Positions 18,500 to 30,785 of a stretch of DNA of 64,000 nucleotides are shown piece after piece; within the stretch, counting starts at the first letter, position 1; every line of letters starts with the position of its first letter. The stretch is from Branchiostoma floridae (Eukaryota > Chordata > Leptocardii > Amphioxiformes > Branchiostomatidae), in assembly GCF_000003815.2 (NCBI RefSeq), contig NC_049990.1:8098758-8162757 (forward strand). Reading direction: 5' to 3'. A program made the position numbers and the translations under genes. The notes beneath the pieces are model-generated. The model ran no database searches. It worked only from the letters and a program-made list of their open reading frames with translations, and was not told the DNA's origin.

Positions 18500-19690
18500 T
18501 CCAATGTTCTTGTCCTGTTGAGATTTTACGTTATTGAGGGAGGTTTATTCGGATAGAACAGTGCCATACTACAGGTGTGTAAAAACAAATTGACACAGTT
18601 GCCCCAATGCTTAAGATTTGCGTTCTGATGGGAGATTTATACGGATGGAACAGCGACTTTCTACATGTGTATCATATAGTATTACACTGTTATTTTCCTG
18701 TCGAGATTTTACGTTATTGAGGGAGGTTTATGCGGATAGAACAGTGTATCATATAGTATTACACAATTTACACTGTTATTTTCCTGTCGAGATTTTACGT
18801 TATTAAGGGAGTTTTATTCGGCTAGAACAGTACCATACTACAGGTGTGTCAAAACAAGTTGACACAGTTGCGCAAATGCCAAAGATTTGCGTTCTTAAGA
18901 GAGGTTTGTACGGATGAAACAGAGACTATTCACATGTGTATCATATAGAATGACACTGTTCTTGTCCTGTCGGGATTTTACGTTATTAAGGGAGGTTTAT
19001 TCGGATAGAACAGTGCCATTCTACAGGTGTGTCAAAAAAATTGACACAGTTGCCCCAATGCTTAAGATTTGCGTTCTGAAGGGAGATTTATACGAATGGA
19101 ACAGCAACTTTCTACATGTGTATCATATAGTATTACACTGTTATTTTCCTGTCGAGATTTTACGTTATTGAGGGAGGTTTATGCGGATAGAACAGTGCCA
19201 TACTACAGCTGTGTCAAAACAAATTGACACAGTTGCGCCAATGCCGAAGATTTGCGTTCTGAAGGGAGGTTTATACGGATGGAACAGCAACTTTCTACAT
19301 GTGTATCATATGGTATTACACTGTTCTTGTCCTGTCGAGATTTGACGTTATTGAGGGAGGTTTATGCGGATAGAACAGTGCCATACTACAGCTGTGTCAA
19401 AACAAATTGACACAGTCGCGCCAATGCCGAAGATTCCGTCTTAAGGGAGGAATGGATGGAACAGCGACTTTCTACATGTGTATCATATAGAATGACACTG
19501 TTCTTGTTCTGTCGACATTTTATGTTATTGAGGGAGGTTTATGCGGATTCTATCCGAATAAACCTCCCTTAATAACGTAAAATCCCGACAGGACAAGAAC
19601 AGTGTCATTCTATATTATACACATGTGAACAGTCTCTGTTTCATCCGTACAAACCTGTCTTAAGAACGGAAATCTTCGGCATTGGCGCGA
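18500..19690 (+). repeat. 182-bp satellite, right array of L1, ending in an inverted monomer
   Basis: About six monomers in the same orientation as the left array. At about 19547 the sequence turns back on itself (aggtttatgcggat then tctatccgaataaacctccc), so the last unit is inverted and forms a palindrome with arms of roughly 70 bp before the CA microsatellite. Confidence 0.85.
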
Positions 19691-19691
19691 C

Positions 19692-19812
19692 TAAGACACA
19701 CACACACACACACACACACATACCAAGGACCTCCTTGCACACACATATTGCACACACACACAAACACACACACAAAACACACACACCACCACCACCACCA
19801 CTACACACACAA
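19692..19812. repeat. CA/TG microsatellite downstream of copy B
   Basis: Plus-strand CA-rich run with a CCACCA stretch, at the position equivalent to 4963-5027. Confidence 0.85.
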
Positions 19813-19894
19813 AAAACATCAGACCTTCTGGCAAAGGCAATCAAAGACAGACCAGAGTTTTTTCGTTCCGGGCCATAATACCCTAAAAAATCTC

Positions 19895-19900
19895 TTTATT
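19895..19900 (-). promoter_or_regulatory. Candidate polyadenylation signal, copy B
   Basis: AATAAA on the minus strand, about 1.2 kb after the copy B stop, in the same context as in the other copies. Confidence 0.5.
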
Positions 19901-21124
19901 CTCTGTCTTCTGCCAACAGCAGAAAATTACCAACTTCCTGACATAATATGCAATAATCTTTTTTCTTTTTTATACATATGTGCAAACATGAAATCAGTGT
20001 CTACAGTGTCTTTACTGTTCCAGAGATAATAGTTCTATGTTTAAAAGTGGAGCAGATAGCAGCACCAGATACATGTCATTTTAAAATAGTACCATCTTTA
20101 AAATTCTTTATAAAATATACTCTTTGTTCACATGGAAATGTATTATAAAAATGGTCAACATGTAAAAAATCCCACCCAAACCTGTCTGGTCCCATAACAT
20201 TCAATCATTTCTGCAGCATACCAGCTTGTAGTACTCCTCATTGGTTTTTAAAAATACTTTTTAAAAACACATTTTTTACATATACATAAAAGTTTACCCA
20301 CAGTGCTAATGAGCTGTGTCTCATTATATCCCAACAAGGGACAAGCCTGGAGACAATGCTAATGCCTTGCACTTTTTTTGGTACATTGATTTTTTTTTTT
20401 TTGTATTTTAACTTTAAATACACTGATACTCATCTACATAAACAGAACCTGCCTGTTGTCTCACGCTCTCCCATTAAGGGACCTGGAGCCATTATTGGCC
20501 CAAACTGTACACCTGATAGATTTCTTCTTTTTTTTTTTTACATTACACATTTATATACATATAAAACATTCATCCTGTATTCTTACAGGCTTTTACCCAA
20601 GAAATTCTGGAGACTGATGATATACATGTTACACATCCTTAAAAAAATACTTTTCAGATCTGGGCTTAACCAGTGACTCCAGTGTCTGCCCTTCCATCCC
20701 TGGGTAGTGTTTTGACACTCAATACGGACAGTTTCAACCATTTTGTCCCCTGAGGGATAAATATTGAAACTACATGCTATTCAAACCCATGGTTCACACC
20801 TACCATAGATACAGTTTTTTCCCATACCATGTTTCAGAGGGTACAATATCACACAATTGGGTAAGGCAAAAAGCTGTGAGGGTGCCAAACCTATCGTGTG
20901 TTAACCTGAGAGACCAAAATGCTGAGCTTGCCAGAATGGCACAAGACCATTATTTACAAGGGTTGAGAACTTAAAATTCTTCATTGCTCTGCTGCCCCTA
21001 GGTTAAAGGATGTTTCAGAGCAATTTTCATCCCCTAACCCATCTACTGCAAGCTTTCAGAACTTATCCACCACATTATTAACATTAATATTCCTGTATAG
21101 ATATCTTAAGGTCAGTGTCCCTCC

Positions 21125-24100
21125 CTAGCCAGCGCGGCGGGTCAGACTCCTCCAGCCCTTTCTGAGCTTGGAGCGAACCCACTTCTTTGCCCTGCAGTAC
21201 TTTCCGTGCTTCTTCTCGGCGCCGCCCTGAGCAGGCTCCGTGTTGTCAAGACCGGAGATGTCGAGACCGCCCTCCAGGGTCCTCTCCAGCAGCAACAGCT
21301 CTGCCTGCTGCTTGTCAGTCACCGCTGTGGCCTCCATGGCAACTCCCAGCTCCTGGGATCAGATGATGCATTAATACAATAAATCATAATGTATATGAAA
21401 TTGTATTATATTGTTTTTGCATTCACAGCTGTTAGCCAATCAGAGAACCGCCTAAATCTTTTCTTTTGGTAAAGCCAATTCCCTGATTTGTCTGACAGCT
21501 TGTTAGAGACTATACCTACAAAATTGGAGACCTCAGCCGAGTTTAGCAGAGCCTTCCCAAGGATTATATCATACCCGACATAAGGGCTGTGGGGAAAGCT
21601 GGATAACTTTGCTTTGTTGTATCACCTGGATAATTGCGTGAAATATACTGGCAAATGAGGTGTGCATTTAAGCGGCTTCTACTGTATTTGGTACATTACA
21701 CGTACAGTTTACTTACAGAGTGTGCTGTCTTGGAGGTGGCCACTGCCAGCATGCATGCAGCGTCCGCTGCAGTCCTCTCCTCAACAATGCAGGATGCATC
21801 AGTCATGTTGGAGATGGCATCCAGAGAGCAGAGTGAACGGGTGCTGGCCGTCTCCATCCAGGTGTTGGCATCGTCAGCCACGCTCATGCCCACGTCCCTG
21901 TGGAAAAGTGTCAAGAAATTTGAACTAGATGCAACAAAGTGAACGATCTTATTCTATCAGAGGGTCTCTGAGCAAACTCCCTTTGGAGAAATGTCAAGAA
22001 ATTTTTCATGAAGATGATTGCAATGTCTCCAATTAAGGCCAAGACTCTCCAAGAATCTCGTCTCGTTCATCAGAAAATCTGATCTTCGTGTTGAGGTGTT
22101 GCCAAAGCAAGACACTGTAATTGTGCTCCATGAATAGTTTCATCAGCTTTCAAAGGATTGGTACATAAATGAAAAATACAGCTCTTTGTTGCAAACCAAA
22201 TGGGCTTTACTTACCTAGCAGCATCACTGTCCTTCTTGTTCTTCTCCAGGTTCTCTGGCCCTTCGTAGATTACATAAGACAGGTCGCTCATGGCAGGAGT
22301 TGCCAGCTTTGCAGCATCGACGGACAAGCCAGACTCGGCATCCTTGGGGCAGACCGTGCTCGAGCTCACCGTTTCCACCACCTTGTCTGCATCAACCACA
22401 GCTGGTTTCCTTTGTAGAAATGTCAAAAAAGTTTTCATGAAGATGATTACAATCAAAGCAGGGCTCTCCCTGAATCTCATCCCATTCATAAAAAAATCTA
22501 GCCTGGCATCCAGCCGTAATATAGCTCCCGAGTCTCTTATCTCCTCTTTGCGTAATTGCAAGAAGAGACTTGGGAGCTATATTACGGCTGGATACCAGGC
22601 TGCAAAAAATCTGATCTTCATGACATAAAAATGTACTATTTTACTTAATTGCGCTAAAATAGCTCCCTACATCTCATGGAAAATGGCTTACTCATTGAGG
22701 TGTTGCCAAAGGTAGTCCGTGTAATTGTGCTCCATAGATAAAATTTAGCTTTCATAGGATTGGTACATAAATGGAAAATACAGCTCTTTGTTTGCAACCA
22801 AATGGGCTTTACCTACCCAGCAACATCACTGTCCTTCCCCTTCTCAAGGTCCTCTGGCTGGTAGATGACATAGGACAAGTCACTCATGGCGGCAGTCGGC
22901 ATTGCGGCGTTCTTCTCGCGTGCCGAGACAGACATGCCGGAGACAGCGTCCTGGGAGCCGACTGAGCTCGTGCTCACGGTCTCCATCACGGTGATGTCAT
23001 CACCAGCAGCCATCTCCTTGTCAGTACCAACCGCAGTTTTTGGAACCCTTTGGAAAAATGTCAAGAAAGTTTTCATGAACTTGATTGCAATGACAGCAGG
23101 GTTGTCTCCAGAACCCATCTCTCTGTCCCGGGGTGGAAATTTGCTTGTTGGGACAGACAAATACCTCACCCTGTTCATATAAAAAATCTGAAAATCAAAA
23201 ATTAATATTGGTACCAAAATTTCAATTAAATAAAATTTCGCCTTTTTCTGTGTAATCCCTCAACAATTAACCATGGTAAAAGGTTTTCAATGCCCGGTTG
23301 CAATAAACTCCCCTCTCCAAAGGAGAGAGATGAACAGAACTTTCCAGAGCAGCCTTGCAACCGAGTACTTCACCTATTTAGTCAATTGGTCAAACTTGCT
23401 GAAGCTCAATGTTTCTGACTTAGAAAAAAGAGAATTACTGCTACAGTGAGCATACAGTGTAGTTCACTACCTGTGAAGTGAGTTGCACTGAGCAAACTTC
23501 TAAAAAAAAAATCTTAATCTGGAGGCAGCCCTGAATGGGAACTTGAAACAAAAGACAAAGGTTCACAAAATAAAACCGCTGCAAACATCTCAAGATTTAC
23601 AGCATCACATTACAAGATTTACAGCATCACATTAGCACATACCTGACGTGATCGTGGCGCTTTCCTGCAATGGGTACCCGAAGCTGTACCTGGGTCCATT
23701 TGACCTTATCCATCACCCTCTTGTGCTTGCGCAGCACCTTTGCGTTCTTCTTTTCCAGCCTAAGCAGCTCCTTATAGAGTCCGCTGTAGGAAAAACAGAT
23801 TATTTGTAGTAAATGCTGTGGGTACGTAGCGTGCATAGGCCCTGTCTCTGGAACTAGAAGCCGTGAGTTCAATTCCGCCTTGGCGCTCACCTGACATGCA
23901 CCCTACAGGAAAGAGTTGCAGTCCTTAAGCTAAGGGCACAACCCTAAACTCCGTCCTAACGGCTGCAGCCCTCACCAGAAGTGTGCATGTCGGGTAAGCA
24001 ACAACCGCCAAGGTTAGAACTCCCAACCTCCTGATCCAGAGGCAGGGTTGCTAACCACTAGACTATGTATATTATGCTACTTGAACTCCTTATGATGAGG

Positions 24101-26255
24101 AATGGCACAATTGAGACTCGATGCTACAGACAGATTTGCATATATTTTTAGATGCCACAGCTCCCATAGTGCAAAGATAGGCAAATATATGAAAGACTGC
24201 TTTGCTATTACATGTACTAGAAAGAATAATGAAAATCATGATTAGCCCAACTCGATTGTAACACTATATCAAAGACTTGTATTAGCCCTTCTTGTTATGT
24301 TAATTAGGATGTTAAGTCTTATTGTATAGACCTATTTTGTACTTTGTGTAATAGTCGTTGCCATACATTGTACCATGTACAAATGTCGAGCAATAAAGTT
24401 CATCATCATCATTGTTGCACATCAGATATACTCACCTGCTGGCCTTGTCCACTTTCTTCATCTCCTTCCTCCTCTGCACTAGGGAGGCCAACACATCACC
24501 CTGTGCCTTTTACAAGGAGAAAGGAAAAAATTAGCCTGATTGAATCTCGCTTATAGCAGCCCGCCCAACATTGGCCGGCCAGTTACAGCCCTGGACAGCA
24601 GAGTGTACAAAAATGTACGAATAGCAAACATCATAGTTGAGGACTAATGCCTTATGTAGAGTAGAATTATGTCTTTTAAATGGGCTGTAAGCAATGGAAA
24701 TAGTCATTTTTGGCCAACAATCATTTTTTGTAACTCATTGTCTCTTCATTTCTCTTTGGGAAAGAAATAATAACTGTTTAGTAGCAACTTTGTCACCACC
24801 ATACAAGACCAACTTGATGTATATTTTGAACTTCTTTTACTGTTTTTTCATTTTTATATTTGGAAAATCATTCTACTTTCATGGACAACATTACTCTTTG
24901 TAACAGCCTGATGATGCCATACACCACAGTCACCCATGTAAGACAAAGTCAGCATGATAAAGTAAAGGTTCTGTTACCTCGCTGCCTTTCTTAATTGGCA
25001 CAATGCTGGCAAGCTTCTCATGTGGCTTCAAGGAGATGTAGTCGCTCATGCTGGGCACGTGGTTCAGAGACAGCCGCCTCTGGCCAGGGGATGATCGCAG
25101 CTCGGTGGTCTTATCGAGAAACTCCCGCGCATCATAGTACACATCCTCGATGACCTCATCCGAGGCATCATAGAACACCTCCTTCTCAACTGTCTTCACA
25201 TTGGTCTGCTCAGCAGGGCTTGGCTGGAGAATGATTACATTAATGCTTAAAATCAGCACCTCATGAAAGAAAACATAATACCTGTGTAACTGGGTAAAAT
25301 TTCTTCTGGACAACTAAAGAACCAATCTAAAGTAAAACTTGGAATGTATATTGCAAGTAAGGCTGGTAAATATTCCAGTCCTCCTTGAGCATACTGTCTA
25401 GTGCTAAATGTACCTTGATTCAAATAAAAGCCTATTAGTAACAGTTCACATTATCAAGATTTACAAGAACATAAAGTGACATACCTCTAGCCTAGTACAA
25501 TCTGCCGAAGTGACCGCTGGCTCAATACTTTCGTTCACTCCGTGGTTTGACTAAGCAAGCAAAAGTATTGAGCCAGCGGTCCCTATGGAGGATGGTACTC
25601 AGGCTAGCATACTTTGTAAATTGTGCAACGTTAGGCAGCAAGTTAGGGTTGGGTTGGTAAATCTTACTGTTTAATGCTGCTGTCTGTTTCTAAGCTACAA
25701 TCAATATTATAATCAGACCAACACTGAATGAGAGGGTAGCTACCTTGGCCTTCCCATCTTTAGTCCTATCTCCAGCTCCACTTATCAGCTCCGCTGACTG
25801 TGCCACCAGGGGCACCCTCTTCCAGAACCTCTGCATAAAGAACAAAATAGTATTTAAAATCCATAAAGACAATAATGCACTCATCTATCATACATAAAAA
25901 TGTCATACATAAATGTCGTCTATGAAATTATAAATGTAAGATCAAACATAATTCTGAATAAAGTTTCAAACGTCAAAATGTCATATAAAATATCATCAAT
26001 TAAAGATCGAACATAATTTTGAATAAATTTTCAAATACAAATTATGCAAGATACTAGTATGCTAAATATTGATTGATATTCCAGAAGATATAAAATGCTA
26101 CAGATTCTTAAGAAACTTTGAAGTAAACTTACGGAGAAACTGATGCCCTTCCTCCACTGCTCGCTGTACCCAGCCGGTCGAGAGGCGGGGACGCGGGGCA
26201 AGCTCGAGCGTCCGGCCTCTGACTGGGCCTTCCTCATTTTGCTGACTGTATCCAT
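21125..26255 (-). CDS. Array gene copy B: shortened paralogue with two cassette exons deleted
   Basis: Nine coding exons: 26133-26255, 25744-25830, 24978-25223, 24436-24506, 23643-23783, 22817-23047, 22215-22409, 21717-21897, 21125-21352. All have GT-AG borders and are in frame, giving 500 aa. The FFAT-like pair is kept (VFYDASD, VYYDARE). Only two cassettes remain. The second is a hybrid whose first part matches the copy A exon 7 type (KPAVVDADKVVE) and whose end matches the exon 8 type (ENLEKNKKDSD). A 5' scrap and acceptor of the lost exon 9 remain near 21975. The last exon is the most diverged of the five copies (ERTLEGGLDISGLDN), though the cationic tail is nearly unchanged. Its first cassette keeps YVIYQPEDLEK, whereas the other copies have YVLRPEDLEK. 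Function is unknown. Confidence 0.85.
22498..22600. mobile_element. Palindromic MITE in the exon 6-7 intron, copy B
   Basis: Orthologue of 8504-8614, with a shorter centre. Confidence 0.75.
25487..25607. mobile_element. Palindromic MITE in the exon 2-3 intron, copy B
   Basis: Orthologue of 11662-11782, same length. Inner arms are more complementary here (gaccgctggctcaatac / gtattgagccagcggtc). Confidence 0.75.
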
Positions 26256-26387
26256 GGTTCAATGAATCAACTACAACGAAATAGAAAAAATTTGATCACA
26301 AGAATACAAGGGCATACAGCTACGGACAGATAAAAAAAGGGGTTATAAAAAGGCAAGATGTTTCTCTAAATAGTACAAACTACAAAT

Positions 26388-26602
26388 TACTGTAAATGCA
26401 GAAACTTTCGCGGTGGTTTCATGTTCGCGGTTTTCGTGGTGGCCGCTTCACCACGAACTTGAAACCACCATGAACATTTTTCCATGGCAATATGAGACTA
26501 CAGTGCATGGTTCAAACTTAAAACCATGCGAAAACTTCGGAAAAGTCCCTTTTCCGGCTACCGCAAAATTAAATCCCTGCAAACTTAAATGCATTTACTG
26601 TA
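26388..26602. mobile_element. TA-flanked MITE, copy B
   Basis: Orthologue of 12562-12776, 215 bp. Confidence 0.7.
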
Positions 26603-28191
26603 CTTGACAGGAACTGCAGAAATCAAAGCTTAAATAGGTAAACATCTGATTAAAGAATCAGAGTAATAGCTCAATTGGTAACAGTGATCACCATAGGATT
26701 TTGGGTTCACAGGTTCAACCCAAGCCAGGTCTTTTAAAATCTTTATTAACCAAACGTTAACATCGTTATCTTTAGCATCCATTCTTTATCAACTTCTAAA
26801 ATATTGAACCTTAGGAAGTAATGAAAGTCTTATATCTGCACCATTACAGGATTACACTGTAGGGTTAGGGTTGATCACATGATGAAGTGGACTGTTATTC
26901 GTAGAATTATCAAAGAAACATCCAGGCAAAATGGCCAAAAAATCGTCTTGACTGGAACATCCAGTCATTATATCACACACACAAAAATAATTTTATGGAT
27001 ACAAGTGTCCTATCGATACTGCCAAAGAATTGTTATTGAGAGAAACATCCTGTCATCAGCCTCGCCGATAGAAAACAGAGTCACGCCCCCCTCCCCACAC
27101 AGCTCCTAACAGAGTCGTCCTTGCAATTGTTTCTACATCGTGTACTAGAAACATTTTCCCTCAGCTCCGGTACTGCGTAGCATCTCTCCACATGTTGCCA
27201 GGGTGTTATCATGAGGGACATCATCTCCTTGTGGTGTTCAGGGCAATCTCTTCGAGGTGGCGAGCCAGTTTTCCCCCCGAAAACGTCCTGAACTTTCCCA
27301 CTGCACAGCGCGTGTTGAGTTCTAACCCGTGACCCCTCCCCTTGGGTACTTTGGACTGTTACATTTTAGAGAGGGAGACAAAATTTAAACATCCACCTCT
27401 AAATTTACCGTTTCGGTACTTTCTTTCATTCATACGTATTTCTTTGGTTCCAAAAGTTTGCTCTAATTCCGTAACTTTAAGTTTTTTTACTCTACTCTTA
27501 GGATGAAAGTAGGCCTCGCTCACTTTCACCCCTCTCTTACTAAGTTGTGATCAACAAACATTGCGGTAACTTCTAACGTTACTCACTTAAAAGTCGTGTT
27601 TAGTTTCTTATAACAATCAAGACTGCAATCTTTGGAGCCGCCGTCTCCTTCTACAGGTCTGAGACGTCAAGTTCATCTTGCCCCAATCAATGTTGCTAGC
27701 CTTTGTGACATCGGAAACTTTTCAAGAGCCAGTGGAGGGTTTCAGTATAACGTTAAACATAACCCGAACCAAAAATAAAGTTCAAGATAACGTCAACTGT
27801 TGAACAAGAACAATGTGACCAGAAGTCTACTTTGTTTAGTCCATTTCACCCAAGTTTCAGTAACTTGCGTGAGTTTGGAAAGTTACATCAAGGACTGAAA
27901 GGACCTCCTTGGTTACGACGACGATTTGGAGATGAGACACCTTTTTCATGACAACAGTCACTGATTTTGCGGCTGGAAACAACGTCTAGTCTATTATAAC
28001 AAAAATAAGTCCTCATTGAGAAAATCCTACCTTTAAATGCAGTCTGACGACGCAAGAAAACCTCGAAAATAACGCTACTAAGAGAAAGCGCGTAAAAACA
28101 CGACCACTTAGTTACTCTCGTTCGAAGTAGAATGCACTGGGAGCATTATGACGTTTTTGCATTGTTGCGCGCATTTCATGTCACAATGAAT

Positions 28192-28440
28192 GATTTGGAA
28201 GTGACGCTATGACGTTGATGTCATCATGCTTCCCAGAAAGCAATGCGAGGCTAATCTGATTATCGCAATAGTGCTGCGGTGTTACAGTCAGAAAGTTTAA
28301 GACTCAGTGTTGTTCAGCAAGACTTTCCAGGTTTTTGCTGGGTCTTTCCGTAAAGTTATGACTCATCTCTTTACATGTTCTACAATCCCATGGCCAATCA
28401 CAGAGCCAAGTATTGCTCTTTACGGTGAGATAGTGCGCGA
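28192..28440 (-). promoter_or_regulatory. Candidate promoter block, copy B
   Basis: Keeps the tgatgtcatca palindrome (28216-28226) and tgactca (28359-28365). The TATA-like site of copies A and D is replaced by tgtaaagag on the minus strand. Homologous to the ATG3 upstream block. Confidence 0.45.
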
Positions 28441-28721
28441 CAAAAATGTGACGAACTCATGTCTCGAGGGTCTGGGTTTGAGTTCAAATTTCTCATAATC
28501 TGCTGCGAAGTGGCATTTAATACTGGCATGGCTAAAAAGCGTAAGAAGTGAATCGGACGTGTTTTTGGTGCAAATTTCTACGTGTTGAAAGTGATTCGCC
28601 CGTTGGCCGATTACCGTCCATATGCGTTCTGTGAGCCGTGTTGCTATGCCTCGCGCGTCGGGTTATTGTAAAAATCTCAGTGTTAGTTTTAGTGTTTCTA
28701 TGATTGTGTATTACTAGTATC

Positions 28722-30585
28722 ATTACCTCCATGAAATGTCATGGAGGTTATATTTACCTCCATGAAATGTCATGGATGTTATATTTATCTCCATGAAAAT
28801 GGAGATATAGTTTTGAGTGTGTCTGTGTGTGTGCGTGTGTGTGTGTGTGTTTGAGTTTCCGGATATTTGTGGTCCGCATAACTCAAGAACCTTTGGACGG
28901 ATTGCCATGATATTCGGTATGTGGGTAGGTGTTGTGAAGACGAAGGTCAAGGTCAATTTTGGGCCCCCTGGTATGTGACCTTGGTACTGCAGCAGAAATT
29001 CCGTTTTTTGGATCTTTTGATTTGGTGGCAGATAGCTTGTGACGTGAGAAATATGTTGTGCATGTTTGGACCCCTTAGCAGGTTGCTCTGGAACTGCAGG
29101 GGCGTTTACCTCAAAATCTTCTAAGGAGGATAACTGGACAAGGGAATGATATTCAAATTTAGCTGATATTTGGTATGTAGGTGGCTTAGACAGAGATGTA
29201 CATAATCAAGTGGAAATTATGCAAACTGCACTTAATTTGCATAATAAATGAGGGACATCTATATTTGTAGTGTTTGCCATTGTAGGACTCAAATACCTGC
29301 CATATATGTAGCTGGCTGGTGGAACGTTAACAGATATCAATTATGCAAATACGTCCCTAATTTGCATAATTAATGTAAAAGTTATAGAATTCTTCTAAAA
29401 TGGTAAATGATTGCGCAATCAATTAATCAACATTGTGGCCAGTGTAAGTTATCTAAATGTGTACATAACCAAATATATATCATGTAAATTTGGAAATCAA
29501 TTACATAATTAGACTATTTCATGGAGATATGAGGTCTCCGAAATCTTGTTTACCCTGCGTTTGTCTGTCTGTGTGTCTGTGTGTGTGTAAACAAGATAAC
29601 TCAAGAACGGCAGGGTGAATTGATTTCATACTTGGTGTGTGTGATAAAAGCTGGAAATTATTAGATTTTGGGGCCCCTAACGGCTTCCCTTGGTACTACA
29701 ATGCAATTCCGGGTTTGCTATTTCGTGTTCTGAACAAGCTATGGTCACGATTTTTGAACGTTAGATAGCTCTTGTGCTCAGAAAATAATGACATAAGTTT
29801 GGGCCCCCTAGCGTCTAGTTTTGGGATAGCAGGGGCATTTTTGTCAAAAACCTCTGAAGACGATAACTCACAAAGGGAACAACGGATTTTCATGATTTTT
29901 GGTATGTAGATCTCTTAGACAATGTTGTACAAAATGAAATACTAATTATGCCAAAGAGGAGTACATTTGCATAATAAATGAGAATATTCTATCATAGCTT
30001 TTTTTCTATGTATCTCTTATCTCGGACGTGATATGGTCTTGCTATTTGGCTGGTAGATAGCTTGCAGTGTCATGACAAAGTGAGGCAGGTTTCAGCCCCC
30101 TAACATATTCTTTCGGAACTGCAGGGGCGTTTTTGTCAAGACATTCCAAAGAGGATAACTGCAGAAAGGATTGACGAATTGGCATCATTTTAGGCATGTA
30201 GGTAGCTTGGGCAAAGATGTTTATTATGATATGCTTGTTATGCAAATGAGGACTTAATTTGCATAGTTAATGAGGAAAATGTATAATTCCATTGTTTGCA
30301 ATAACTGGACCTCAATAAATGTAACACTTGTTAATTATGATAGGTGGAATATAATTAGATACCAAATATGGTAATGAGGAACTTATTTGCATAATCTATG
30401 TAAAAATTGCAAAACCGCTTTATGATTAATGATGGGAATTTTATAATTGTGACATGTGTACGTTAGGTAATGCTGAACAACACCATGCATAAATCATGTT
30501 AATGTGTTCGTCAATTGCATGAAATTTACAAAAGCTCTAAATATTTCATGGAGGTATGAGGTCGCCGAACTCTAGTTATCACTAA
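28722..30585. mobile_element. Repeat element with CCTCCATGAAAT ends in the B-C spacer
   Basis: Left end holds repeated cctccatgaaatgtcatgga units; the right end is atttcatggaggtatgaggt. A second atttcatggagatatgaggt near 29518 divides it into two related parts. Each part carries a TG-repeat, then actcaagaac, then a gatatttggtatgtaggt phrase that recurs several times, and ttatgcaaat / tttgcataat stretches. It is absent from the other spacers. I see no transposase, so it is probably non-autonomous or a nested pair. Confidence 0.65.
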
Positions 30586-30779
30586 ATTCATTTGGAGTTT
30601 TTTGTCCAGGAATTGCAGGGAATGCACTATGATGAAGATATATATCGATATCACTCAAAAATCAGATGCACACACACCACACGCACGAAAACATCAAACC
30701 TTAGCTTCTTGGCGAAGGCAATCAAAGACAGACCAGAGTTTTTTTTTCCTTCCAGGCCATAATACCCTCAATAGTCTCC

Positions 30780-30785
30780 TTTATT
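30780..30785 (-). promoter_or_regulatory. Candidate polyadenylation signal, copy C
   Basis: AATAAA on the minus strand, about 1.14 kb after the copy C stop. Confidence 0.5.

Larger units (their letters stand above)
14850..19690. repeat. Composite satellite block L1 (A-B spacer)
   Basis: Order: about 410 bp unique; 182-bp satellite array; a 270-bp flank repeat; 10-bp minisatellite; the 290-bp flank repeat again in direct orientation; about 850 bp unique; a second 182-bp array ending in an inverted monomer. Nearly the same block forms the D-E spacer (50650-56870). It is inserted at the point where all spacers stop matching, after aaaatctcagtgtt. I find no supported gene in it. Confidence 0.8.

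Noticed and set aside
17982..18521. 179-residue plus-strand ORF in L1, with an N-interrupted version at 55031-55570
   Set aside because: No recognisable domain, low-complexity AT-rich sequence, and it runs into satellite DNA; the L2 version spans an assembly gap.
19682..20029. Thr-His repeat ORFs at 19682, 40886 and 56862 and their minus-strand Val-Cys counterparts
   Set aside because: They are translations of CA/TG microsatellites.
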